Below are positions 1-7,900 of a stretch of DNA of 64,000 nucleotides, piece after piece (position 1 is the stretch's first letter; each line of letters opens with the position of its first letter). The notes beneath the pieces were generated by a model. That model had not been told where the DNA came from and made no database searches. It saw nothing but the letters and a program-made list of their open reading frames with translations. Source of the DNA: an uncultured Bacteroidia bacterium (lineage in GTDB: Bacteria > Bacteroidota > Bacteroidia > Bacteroidales > UBA932); NCBI GenBank assembly GCA_902768665.1, contig CACXMA010000004.1, positions 45,375 to 109,374 on the forward strand, in the 5' to 3' direction. The position numbers were made by a program, and so were the translations under genes.

Positions 1-696
1 GCTGCCCTGGAGATTATGTCCGGCCTGCTCCCAGACCTCCGGAATGCCCGGCCATTTGGCGAAGAGGCAGGCGCCGAGGGCGACGGCCATGAACAGCAGC
101 GAAATGGCGAAAAGCGGGTAGATCCGGCCGATGATCTTGTCTACCGGCAGGAGCGTCGCGACGATATAGTAAATAAGGATGACCCCGACCCAGAACATCT
201 TCGAGCCGAAGACCGAGCCGCCGAACCAGCCCTCCGTCATGCCGCCGAGAATCTCCGCCGGCGAATAGACGAACACCGCGCCGACCATCAGCAGAAGCAG
301 CACGCTGAAGGCCAGCATGACCTTTTTGGTGCCGCCGCCGAGATACTTGCCGACGATCTCCGGGAAGCCCACGCCGTCGTGGCGCACTGAGAGCATGCCC
401 GTGAAATAGTCGTGCACCGCCCCGCCGAAGATGCAGCCGAAAACAATCCAGAGGTAGGACGCCGGACCGAACATCGCGCCCATGATGGCACCGAAGATCG
501 GGCCCGTGCCGGCGATGTTCAGGAACTGGATCATGAACACCTTCCAGGTCGGAAGGGGGATGAAATCCACGCCGTCGGGGTGCGCGACGGCCGGGGTCGC
601 CTTGCGGCTGTCGGCGCCGAAAACGCGCTCGACAAAGCTGCCGTAGAGGAAAAAGCCCAGCAGCAGGGCTGCCAGGGCGATGACAAAGGAAATCAT
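1..696 (-). CDS. cstA: CstA-family carbon starvation / peptide transporter, N-terminal part (cut by window edge)
   Basis: This minus-strand frame stays open from an ATG at 694-696 to the window edge: 232 codons, C-terminal part missing. The protein is strongly hydrophobic with several membrane segments. It carries the CstA-type N-terminal signatures NIAGTGPIFGAIMGAMFG and GGAVHDYFTGMLSVRHDG. CstA proteins are inner-membrane transporters linked to peptide or pyruvate uptake under carbon limitation. The start overlaps the pnuC stop by ATGA (693-696), so the gene is the third member of a HAD-pnuC-cstA operon. Family assignment is firm; the substrate is not visible from sequence. Confidence 0.88.
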   Translation of the reverse strand, partial: MISFVIALAALLLGFFLYGSFVERVFGADSRKATPAVAHPDGVDFIPLPTWKVFMIQFLNIAGTGPIFGAIMGAMFGPASYLWIVFGCIFGGAVHDYFTGMLSVRHDGVGFPEIVGKYLGGGTKKVMLAFSVLLLLMVGAVFVYSPAEILGGMTEGWFGGSVFGSKMFWVGVILIYYIVATLLPVDKIIGRIYPLFAISLLFMAVALGACLFAKWPGIPEVWEQAGHNLQGS

Positions 697-1262
697 ATCT
701 TTTTGCCTTTTTTAATCCAGTGGATATAGCCGTAGACGGCCGAGAGGGTGTAGGCGGCGTAGAGTACGGTCAGAAGCCGGCTCCCGAGGACCACGCAGAG
801 GGCCGTCGTCAGCGTGTCGGCCACGATCCACAGCAGCCACTGCTGGGGGTAGGCCCGGGCCAGCCACCAGGTGCCGACGGCGCTCAGCAGAAAAACGACC
901 GCGTCCAGCCACGGCGCCGGGTCGCCGCCGAGCCGCAGGACCCGGGCCAGCAGGGGAGTGCCGAGGACCAGAATGGCCGCCGAGGCCGCTGCAACGGGCC
1001 ATGTCAGCTGCCGCAGATGGATCCCTTCGCCCTCGGATGCGTCGTCCCGCCTCCACTGGATGAGCCCCCAGACGGACATGCCGACATAGTATAGGTTGAG
1101 GCCCATCGAGGCCCAGGCGTGCTGCCAGCCGAAGGAAAACGCACAGGCCGCGCCGGTAAAGATGCCGATCACCCACATCGCATTCCGCTGCCCGATTTCG
1201 AGCAGGATATAGGCGATGCCGGTGACGAGGCAGATCCAGTCTATGAGCTCGATCCAGCTCAT
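693..1262 (-). CDS. pnuC: Nicotinamide riboside transporter PnuC
   Basis: A 189-residue, almost entirely hydrophobic protein of PnuC size. It has about seven membrane segments and the PnuC-like stretches GIAYILLEIGQRNAMWVIGI and a W-G-x-x-Q-W-R-R motif after the second or third helix. PnuC channels nicotinamide riboside across the inner membrane for NAD salvage. Its start codon overlaps the stop of the upstream HAD gene (ATGA at 1259-1262) and its stop overlaps the cstA start, so translation is probably coupled. A nicotinamidase gene for a different salvage route lies at 53114-53722. The NR substrate is inferred from the family. Confidence 0.9.
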   Translation of the reverse strand: MSWIELIDWICLVTGIAYILLEIGQRNAMWVIGIFTGAACAFSFGWQHAWASMGLNLYYVGMSVWGLIQWRRDDASEGEGIHLRQLTWPVAAASAAILVLGTPLLARVLRLGGDPAPWLDAVVFLLSAVGTWWLARAYPQQWLLWIVADTLTTALCVVLGSRLLTVLYAAYTLSAVYGYIHWIKKGKKI

Positions 1263-2098
1263 CTATAGCGGGCGAGGCACTTCAGCTCGTGGTCGGCCTT
1301 GATCTTGTCGATGATGGAGCAGACGAGGCGGAAGGTGCGGGAGTCCCTGGTGTAGTTGGCAGGGGAGATGAAGGACGCGCGGCCCTGGCGCTGGAGCTTC
1401 CGGGCGCTGGCGCGTTTGGCGGGGTTGGCGGGGTCGAAAACGGCCACCGTGTGCCCGCCGAACATGGAAACCACTTTCATTGACGGGACATCCGTCTCGC
1501 CGTCGCCGAAGTAGATCATGTTGGAGAAGGGGATGCGCTTGTTCTCCTCGGCCATGGATTCGTTGACGCGCTTGGCGTCGCGGGAGGAGAAGATGCCCTT
1601 CTGGATTTTGAACAGGTACTGGGTCTTGGCGGTGTAGTCCACGGCGATGCCGGGCCATTCCGCCTCGCCGGCCTCGTTGTAGATGTAGCTGCCGGCGAAG
1701 ATGTGCTTGAACTCGCGGGCGATGGGGGAGCCTTCGATGATCTCCTTGAGGCCGGAGGAGTTGATGTAGTGTTCGATGATGACGCCTCTGTCGCGGCCGT
1801 AGCGGTTGACGTTCTGGAACCACTCCCGGACGCCTTCGTAGAGCTTGATGTCGGCGCCGAAGCGGCGGAAGTTCTCCCGGGTCAGGCGGATGCCGAGCTT
1901 TTCGGCCTCGTCCTTCATCAGCTTCATGTAGGCGAGGATGTTGGAGGCGTCCTGGCCGATGGCGATACCGTCGGACATTTTCCAGAATTCCTCGGGCGTG
2001 CGGCCGATGGCCTGGATGAACCCGAACTCCTGCATGTTGCCGGGGGAGAGGGTCCCGTCGAAGTCGTAAATGAGTGCTGCTATCGGTTTTCTTTTCAT
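1259..2098 (-). CDS. HAD-superfamily phosphatase (phosphoserine-phosphatase-like)
   Basis: About 279 residues from the ATG at 2096-2098. Motif I is DFDGTLSPGN near the N-terminus (nucleophile in YDFDGT), motif II is the INSSG segment, and motif III is GDGETDVPSM with two acidic residues. That is a complete HAD hydrolase active site, with a helical cap between motifs I and II. A longer frame runs up to 2173, but the TAACTTTG promoter word at 2120-2127 would lie inside it, so the 2098 start is preferred. It heads the pnuC-cstA operon, which invites a role on a nicotinamide nucleotide, but nothing in the protein proves the substrate. Confidence 0.8.
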   Translation of the reverse strand: MKRKPIAALIYDFDGTLSPGNMQEFGFIQAIGRTPEEFWKMSDGIAIGQDASNILAYMKLMKDEAEKLGIRLTRENFRRFGADIKLYEGVREWFQNVNRYGRDRGVIIEHYINSSGLKEIIEGSPIAREFKHIFAGSYIYNEAGEAEWPGIAVDYTAKTQYLFKIQKGIFSSRDAKRVNESMAEENKRIPFSNMIYFGDGETDVPSMKVVSMFGGHTVAVFDPANPAKRASARKLQRQGRASFISPANYTRDSRTFRLVCSIIDKIKADHELKCLARYR

Positions 2099-2119
2099 AC
2101 GCTCTGGCTTAATCTGGCA

Positions 2120-2127
2120 CAAAGTTA
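2120..2127 (-). promoter_or_regulatory. Bacteroidota promoter -7 box for the HAD-pnuC-cstA operon
   Basis: The minus strand reads TAACTTTG, a full match to TAnnTTTG, 22 bases before the HAD start at 2098. It is back to back with the plus-strand box at 2139-2146, so this short gap is a divergent promoter region. Confidence 0.65.
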
Positions 2128-2138
2128 CAAATAATTTG

Positions 2139-2146
2139 TATATTTG
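2139..2146 (+). promoter_or_regulatory. Bacteroidota promoter -7 box for the acyl-CoA synthetase
   Basis: TATATTTG matches TAnnTTTG, 26 bases before the ATG at 2173. No clear TTTG at the expected -33 position. Confidence 0.6.
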
Positions 2147-2172
2147 TCCTCTGGAACAATGTATTAAAACCA

Positions 2173-3789
2173 ATGGAACATTATCTTTTGAGGCTCCAGA
2201 ACGCGACCCGGAAGTATTGGGAAAAGGCCGCGCTCAATTCACTCGGCGGAGAATCCTTTACCTACGGACAGATGGCTACCCAGGTGGAGAAATTCCACCT
2301 CGCCTTCGAGGCCCTCGGCCTCAAAAAAGGTGACAAGATCGCCCTCTGCGCGCGCAACGGCGCCCGTTTCGGCATGGTCTACATGTCCGTCGTTACCTAT
2401 GGAACCGTCATCGTCCCGATTCTCGCGGATTTCCTGCCGGAGAACGTCGTCCACCTGACGGACCATTCCGACGCCCTCATCCTTTTCACCAACCGGGACA
2501 AGTTCGAGAAGATGGACCCGAAAGGGATGCCGAAAGTGCGGCTGGTCATCGATGTCGATTCCTGGGGTGTGCTCTACGCCGCCGACAAGGAGACGGAGGC
2601 CGCCTACGGCACCATGGAGGCCCTTTTTGCGAAGAAATACCCCGGCGGTTTCGGCCCGGAGGACGTCAATTACCCGACCGACAACCTCGACGAACTTTCG
2701 ACCATCAACTATACTTCCGGCTCGACGGGCGACCCGAAGGGCGTCATGCTGACCCATCGCAATTTCAACACCGTCGTCGATTATAGCCAGCGCCACATGC
2801 CCGCCGGCGACAAGATCGTTTCGATGCTTCCGATGGCCCACATGTACGGCCTCGTCATCGAGTTCATCTATCCGCTGTGCAACGGCACCGCCATCTACTG
2901 GCTCGGCAAGGCACCGACCCCGGCGACCCTGCTGAAGGCTTTCGCCGACGTCAAGCCCTATCTGCTCGTGACGGTTCCGCTGGTGATGGAGAAGATCTAC
3001 AAGTCCAAGATCAAGCCCGCCGTGGACAAGCCTTCGGTGAAGTTCCTGATGCATGTCCCCGGTGTAAACAAGCTTATATTTAAGAAGATCCGCACCGGCC
3101 TCGAGCAGGCGTTCGGCGGGAAGGTCCGTGAGTTTATCATGGGCGGCGCCGCGCTCAACCCCGAAGTGGAAAAGATCCTCAGCAAGATCCATTTCCCGTA
3201 TGTGGTGGGCTACGGCATGACGGAGGCCTGTCCGCTGCTGGCCTATGAGGGATGGCGCAAATTCGTCCCCGGCTCCTGCGGAAAGGCCCTGGATTGTGTC
3301 GAGGTGCGCATCGATTCCGCCGACCCTGTCAACACCGTCGGCGAGATCCAGGCCCGCGGCGACAGCATCATGATCGGCTACTACAAGAATCCGGACGCCA
3401 CGAAAGCGGCCTTCACGGAGGACGGCTGGCTCCGCACCGGCGACCTCGGCGTCGTCGACAAAGAGGGCAACATCTTTATCCGCGGCCGCTCCAAGAACAT
3501 GATTCTCAGCGCTTCCGGGCAGAATATCTATCCCGAGGAGGTTGAGGCCGTGGTGAACAATCAGCCCTATGTCGTCGAGTCGGTCGTCGTCGAGCGCGAA
3601 GGCAAACTCGTCGCCCTGGTCTACATCGACGCGAGCTACGTCGCCGACCCCGAGGAACTGGCCGAGCAGATCCGCATCGAGTCCAACAAGCACCTGCCTC
3701 CTTACAGCCTGATCTCCAAGGTCGAGCTCCAGCAGGAGCCCTTCGAGAAGACCCCGAAGATGTCCATCAAGCGCTTCCTGTATAAATAA
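2173..3789 (+). CDS. AMP-forming acyl-CoA synthetase (long-chain fatty acid-CoA ligase family)
   Basis: A 538-residue adenylate-forming enzyme. Visible core motifs, in order, are YTSGSTGDPKGVMLTH (P-loop, about residues 180-195), GYGMTEACPLL (A5), GWLRTGDLG (A7), and RGRSKNMILSASGQNIYPEE with the hinge. The C-terminal catalytic lysine motif is KTPKMSIKRFLYK. It activates a carboxylic acid, probably a fatty acid, to the acyl-AMP and then the CoA thioester in the cytoplasm. It is monocistronic, with its own promoter at 2139 and a new promoter directly after its stop. Chain-length preference cannot be read from sequence. Confidence 0.88.
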   Translation: MEHYLLRLQNATRKYWEKAALNSLGGESFTYGQMATQVEKFHLAFEALGLKKGDKIALCARNGARFGMVYMSVVTYGTVIVPILADFLPENVVHLTDHSDALILFTNRDKFEKMDPKGMPKVRLVIDVDSWGVLYAADKETEAAYGTMEALFAKKYPGGFGPEDVNYPTDNLDELSTINYTSGSTGDPKGVMLTHRNFNTVVDYSQRHMPAGDKIVSMLPMAHMYGLVIEFIYPLCNGTAIYWLGKAPTPATLLKAFADVKPYLLVTVPLVMEKIYKSKIKPAVDKPSVKFLMHVPGVNKLIFKKIRTGLEQAFGGKVREFIMGGAALNPEVEKILSKIHFPYVVGYGMTEACPLLAYEGWRKFVPGSCGKALDCVEVRIDSADPVNTVGEIQARGDSIMIGYYKNPDATKAAFTEDGWLRTGDLGVVDKEGNIFIRGRSKNMILSASGQNIYPEEVEAVVNNQPYVVESVVVEREGKLVALVYIDASYVADPEELAEQIRIESNKHLPPYSLISKVELQQEPFEKTPKMSIKRFLYK

Positions 3790-3791
3790 GG

Positions 3792-3822
3792 TTTGATTAA
3801 TACTGAATATTTTATACCTTTG
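3792..3822 (+). promoter_or_regulatory. Promoter of the barrel-potABCD operon
   Basis: TTTG at 3792-3795 and TACCTTTG at 3815-3822 with 19 bases between them: a full Bacteroidota promoter. It begins only three bases after the upstream stop codon and serves the operon starting at 3888. Confidence 0.75.
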
Positions 3823-3824
3823 CA

Positions 3825-3848
3825 CCGGGTTTCCCGTAGGGAGCCCGG
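3825..3848 (+). promoter_or_regulatory. GC-rich hairpin in the 5' leader of the barrel-pot operon
   Basis: A 24-base hairpin starting with CCGGG and ending with CCCGG has a stem of about 10 pairs (two G-T wobbles) and a CGTA loop. It covers the predicted transcription start, about 7 bases after the -7 box, and lies 39 bases before the ATG at 3888. It could stabilise the 5' end, act as an operator, or terminate read-through from the acyl-CoA synthetase. No long T run follows it. Confidence 0.45.
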
Positions 3849-3887
3849 TTATTTGTATCACCAAACCCTTTTTTATGCGGTTTTATA

Positions 3888-4913
3888 ATGAAGAAAATCC
3901 TGGTTGTATGCGCAGCAATGTTGATGCTGCCCTGCTTGCCTCTTCGCGCACAAGAGGCTGAGGACACCGGAACCGGTGTCAGTTTGTCCGTAATCCCGAG
4001 ATTGGACATCACTCCCGAATTCAATGACGGATCGGGCGAATTTACATTCGGCTATTCTTCGCTATATACCCTTTTCGAAGGAAACATCACGGAAAACCTT
4101 TCGTTCAGTGTCATGAACCACTGGGCCTCGCTTTGGGGCACCGATCCTTTCGGTCAGGAAACGAAAGACCTCTACAACAAGACCTTCTGGCACAGCGACA
4201 CCAACAACTGGCTCGACTGGGCTTATCTTACCTATGAGACCGGTGACTGGAGCTTTACCCTCGGTAAGGACGGTCTCCTTGTCGGCGGCATCGAGTTCGA
4301 CGACTATGATTTCGAGGTCCATCCCGCCACGGCTACGACCCTCTGGAACGTCCTTCCCTCCTATCAGTGGGGCGGCAAGATCGGCTATGCCCTCGGCGAG
4401 CAGACCCTCCTCCTGCAGGTGACCGCTTCCCCTTACGGCGAGCGCCCGTTCTCCAGCGGCCTCTACAGCTTCGGCCTCGGCTGGAACGGCAGCGCCGGCA
4501 ATTTCGAGTGGATCAACGCTTTCACCCTCATGCAGACCGGCATCGACGGCGAAAAGACGCAGCCTGTGCTGTCGCTCGGCGGCCGCTGGACCCCTTCCGA
4601 TGCCCTGGAAGTGCGTCTGGACCTGTCCAACCGCGTCGGCGACTATGTCTTCCTCCTCTCAAAGGGTTTCATGGCTCATCCGACTGTCACCTGGTCGTTC
4701 TCCGAGAAATTTGACCTTGTCGGCACCTGCGTCTTCGAGGCGAACACCCGTCCCGACGACGCCGTCTATACCTGGATGCCCGGTGCGGCACTCCACTGGT
4801 ATCCTTTCGGAGAGGACCGCAACCTCCGCGTCCATGCCACGGCCGCATACAACTCCACTTTCGAGTTGACCACCCTCAGCCTCGGCGTCCTGTACAACCT
4901 TAACCTTCTCTAA
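3888..4913 (+). CDS. Outer-membrane beta-barrel protein heading the polyamine-transport operon
   Basis: A 341-residue protein with signal peptide MKKILVVCAAMLMLPCLPLRA (cleavage near AQE). It is followed by many short alternating aromatic/polar strands and ends in ...SLGVLYNLNLL, as expected of an outer-membrane barrel. No named porin family could be assigned. The stop codon is three bases before potA and there is no promoter between them, so it should be co-transcribed with potABCD. That context suggests an outer-membrane pore or sensor for polyamines, which is inference only. Confidence 0.7.
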   Translation: MKKILVVCAAMLMLPCLPLRAQEAEDTGTGVSLSVIPRLDITPEFNDGSGEFTFGYSSLYTLFEGNITENLSFSVMNHWASLWGTDPFGQETKDLYNKTFWHSDTNNWLDWAYLTYETGDWSFTLGKDGLLVGGIEFDDYDFEVHPATATTLWNVLPSYQWGGKIGYALGEQTLLLQVTASPYGERPFSSGLYSFGLGWNGSAGNFEWINAFTLMQTGIDGEKTQPVLSLGGRWTPSDALEVRLDLSNRVGDYVFLLSKGFMAHPTVTWSFSEKFDLVGTCVFEANTRPDDAVYTWMPGAALHWYPFGEDRNLRVHATAAYNSTFELTTLSLGVLYNLNLL

Positions 4914-4916
4914 AAG

Positions 4917-6293
4917 ATGAGCGAACACATCATTGAAGTGCAGCACCTCTCGAAGTCATTCGGCAACAAGAAGGTGCTGGAGGATATTTCATTCTATATC
5001 AAAAAAGGTGAGTTCATCACCTTCCTCGGCCCCTCCGGCTGCGGCAAGACGACCCTCCTGCGGATGATCGCCGGTTTCCTGCAGCCCGACGAGGGCACCA
5101 TCCTCATGGACGGCAAGGACATCGCCGCCCTCCCGCCGCACAAGCGCGAGCTCAACACCGTGTTCCAGCGCTATGCCCTGTTCCCGCATCTCGACGTCTA
5201 CGAGAACATCGCCTTCGGCCTCAAGCTCAAGGGCGTCCCCGAGAAGGAGATCGACCAGCGCGTCCGCAAGGTGCTCAAGCTTGTGGCCATGTCCGACTAT
5301 GAGGACCGCGACATCGAGACCCTCTCCGGCGGCCAGCAGCAGCGTATCGCCATCGCCCGCGCCATTGTCAACCAGCCGAAGATCCTGCTGCTCGACGAGC
5401 CGCTCGCCGCGCTGGACCTCAAGATGCGCAAGGACATGCAGATCGAGCTCAAGGAGATGCACCGCAAGCTCGGCATCACCTTTATCTACGTCACCCACGA
5501 CCAGGAAGAGGCGCTGACCCTGTCCGACACCATCGTCGTCATGAACGAAGGCCGGATCCAGCAGATCGGCACCCCGACCGACATCTACAACGAGCCCGTC
5601 AACTGCTTCGTGGCCGACTTCATCGGTGAGAGCAACATCCTCAAGGGCCAGATGATCCGCGACCGCCGCGTCGCCTTCATCAAGCACGAGTTCGACTGCG
5701 TCGACGAAGGCTTCGGCGAGGACGTCCCGGTCGACGTCGTCGTGCGTCCGGAGGACATCTATTTCACCACCGACCCCGCCAAGTGCCAGTTCAAGGCCAA
5801 GGTCAGCTCCTGCATCTTCAAGGGCGTCCACTACGAAATGTGGGTGGATACCGATTCGGGCTTCGAGCTGATGATCCAGGACTACGACCCTTATCCCGTC
5901 GGCAGCGAGGTGATGCTCTACATCGACCCGGATGACATCCAGGTCATGAAGAAGGAGCGCACGGCCAATGTCTTCGACGGTGTGGTCAAATCCGCGGAGG
6001 CGGTGACCATCTTCGGCGAGGACTTCCCGCTCGCAACCGATCTGGAGCCAGGCACGGAGGTGAGAGTCGAGGTCCCGTTCACGGGCATCGACCTGATGGA
6101 CAACCTCGATGACGGCGTCGTCGACGGCGAGGTCCACTTCATCCTCTACATGGGCAACCACTACCACCTCCAGGTCCGCACCGAGAAGGGCGAATCCGTC
6201 TGGGTGGACACGAACGACATCTGGGACAAGGGCGACCTCGTCGGTATCGTCATCAAGCCCGGGACCGCAAAGATCACTCCGAAAAATGAGTAG
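4917..6293 (+). CDS. potA: Spermidine/putrescine ABC transporter ATP-binding protein PotA
   Basis: 458 residues. Walker A is GPSGCGKTT (about 38-46), the signature LSGGQQQR (about 135-142), and Walker [13 protein letters not shown] with the switch histidine in YVTHDQEEA. The long C-terminal half contains TOBE-like regulatory domains and is longer than in E. coli PotA. The nucleotide-binding domain is of the PotA/CysA type. It powers polyamine import with PotB, PotC and PotD encoded next; its stop overlaps the potB start by eight bases. Substrate is assigned from the whole operon. Confidence 0.93.
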   Translation: MSEHIIEVQHLSKSFGNKKVLEDISFYIKKGEFITFLGPSGCGKTTLLRMIAGFLQPDEGTILMDGKDIAALPPHKRELNTVFQRYALFPHLDVYENIAFGLKLKGVPEKEIDQRVRKVLKLVAMSDYEDRDIETLSGGQQQRIAIARAIVNQPKILLLDEPLAALDLKMRKDMQIELKEMHRKLGITFIYVTHDQEEALTLSDTIVVMNEGRIQQIGTPTDIYNEPVNCFVADFIGESNILKGQMIRDRRVAFIKHEFDCVDEGFGEDVPVDVVVRPEDIYFTTDPAKCQFKAKVSSCIFKGVHYEMWVDTDSGFELMIQDYDPYPVGSEVMLYIDPDDIQVMKKERTANVFDGVVKSAEAVTIFGEDFPLATDLEPGTEVRVEVPFTGIDLMDNLDDGVVDGEVHFILYMGNHYHLQVRTEKGESVWVDTNDIWDKGDLVGIVIKPGTAKITPKNE

Positions 6294-7068
6294 GCTGATT
6301 TCCAAACGGAGCAACTGGAGCCTCCCTTACGCGATCTTCCTGATCTTTTTCGTCGCGCTGCCGCTGGTGCTGGTGGCGATGTACGCATTCCAGGACGCGG
6401 ACGGGCGCTTCTCGCTCGAAGGTTTCGGGAAGTTCTTCCATGACCCCGATGCCCTGAAGACCTTCGCCGTCTCGCTGGAAGTTGCCATTGAGACGACGCT
6501 CCTGTGCATCCTGATCGGTTACCCGGCGGCCTGGATCCTTGCCAGCAAGAAGTACAACCGCAGCGCGGTGACCATCATTCTCTTCATCATGCCGATGTGG
6601 GTCAACGCCCTCATGCGCACCCTCGCCACGGCCCAGCTCTTCATGATGCTGGACGTGCCGCTGGGCAAGGGAACGCTCCTGTTCGGTATGGTCTACGATT
6701 TTCTCCCGTTCATGATCTATCCGATCTACAACGTCCTGTCGAAGATGGACAAGAGCTACGCGGAAGCGGCCCAGGACCTCGGCGCAAGCCCGGCCACGGT
6801 GTTCCGCAAGGTGACCCTGCCCCTGTCGATGCCCGGCGTGTGGAGCGGCATCCTGATGGTGTTCATGCCGACGGTCTCGACCTTCGCCATCTCCGAATTC
6901 CTCACGAACAACAAGTTCAAGCTCTTCGGTACCATCATCCAGGACAATATCAACAACGGTATGTGGAACTACGGCGCCGTCCTGTCCCTGATCATGCTCG
7001 TGATCATCGGCATCACCACGCTCCTGTCCAAGGACAAGGGCGCTTCGGCGGAGGAAGGTTTAATATAG
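6286..7068 (+). CDS. potB: Spermidine/putrescine ABC transporter permease PotB
   Basis: 260 residues from the ATG at 6286 (MSRLISKR...), overlapping the potA stop by eight bases. An in-frame extension to 6109 is rejected because it runs through potA. About six membrane helices are visible. The permease-ATPase coupling (EAA) motif reads [22 protein letters not shown]. Inner-membrane half of the channel with PotC. Confidence 0.92.
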   Translation: MSRLISKRSNWSLPYAIFLIFFVALPLVLVAMYAFQDADGRFSLEGFGKFFHDPDALKTFAVSLEVAIETTLLCILIGYPAAWILASKKYNRSAVTIILFIMPMWVNALMRTLATAQLFMMLDVPLGKGTLLFGMVYDFLPFMIYPIYNVLSKMDKSYAEAAQDLGASPATVFRKVTLPLSMPGVWSGILMVFMPTVSTFAISEFLTNNKFKLFGTIIQDNINNGMWNYGAVLSLIMLVIIGITTLLSKDKGASAEEGLI

Positions 7069-7080
7069 AAGGAAGGAAAG

Positions 7081-7896
7081 ATGAAAAAGTTTTTGGCCAA
7101 ATCCTATATCTGGATCCTCCTCGTCGTGATGTACGCCCCGCTGGTGTTCATCGCCATCTTCTCCTTCACGGAAAGCCGCGTGCTCGGCGAGTGGTCCGGT
7201 TTCTCCACCAGCCTCTACGGCAACCTGCTCGGCGGCCGGATGGAGGGTGCCTCCTCGCTGGTTGACGCCGTCCGCAACACGATCGTCATCGCGGTGGTCG
7301 CCGCCACGGTCGCGACCCTTCTCGGGACGCTGGCCGCCGTCGGCATCCACAACATGCGCGGCCGCAAGCGGGATGCGCTGACCTTCCTCAACAATGTCCC
7401 GATGGTCAATCCGGACATCATCACCGGTGTGTCGCTCTTCCTGCTGTTCGTCTTCCTCGGCGTCGCGCAGGGCTACACGTCCGTGATTCTCGCGCACATC
7501 ACCTTCTGCACCCCTTACGTGGTGCTGAGCGTGCTGCCGAAGCTCCAGCAGATGAATCCGAACATCTACGAGGCGGCCCTCGACCTCGGCGCAACGCCCG
7601 GCCAGGCCTTCCGCAAGGTGCTCGTCCCGGTGCTCAAGCCGGGCATGATCTCCGGATTCATCCTCGCCTTCACGATGTCTCTCGACGACTTCGCCGTGAC
7701 CTTCTTCACCCGCGGTACGGAAGGCCTGGAGACGCTCTCTACCTACATCTACGCCGACGCGCGCAAGGGCGGTCTGACCCCCGAGCTGCGTCCGCTGATG
7801 ACCCTGATTTTCCTGATCGTACTGGTCCTTCTCTTTGTCATCAACGTCCGTCAGGGACGCCTGGCAAAGAAAAACGGTGCCTCCAAAGAACTGTAG
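7081..7896 (+). CDS. potC: Spermidine/putrescine ABC transporter permease PotC
   Basis: 271 residues with six predicted membrane segments, an N-terminal basic start (MKKFLAKSYIW) and the EAA coupling motif YEAALDLGATPGQAFRKVLVP. The segment LDDFAVTFFTRGTEG is typical of PotC-type permeases. It starts 12 bases after potB and ends four bases before potD. Confidence 0.92.
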   Translation: MKKFLAKSYIWILLVVMYAPLVFIAIFSFTESRVLGEWSGFSTSLYGNLLGGRMEGASSLVDAVRNTIVIAVVAATVATLLGTLAAVGIHNMRGRKRDALTFLNNVPMVNPDIITGVSLFLLFVFLGVAQGYTSVILAHITFCTPYVVLSVLPKLQQMNPNIYEAALDLGATPGQAFRKVLVPVLKPGMISGFILAFTMSLDDFAVTFFTRGTEGLETLSTYIYADARKGGLTPELRPLMTLIFLIVLVLLFVINVRQGRLAKKNGASKEL

Positions 7897-7900
7897 CCCT

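Noticed and set aside
1259-2173. Longer start (2173) for the HAD phosphatase
   Set aside because: The TAACTTTG promoter word at 2120-2127 would lie inside the reading frame, and the family start motif follows the ATG at 2098 directly.
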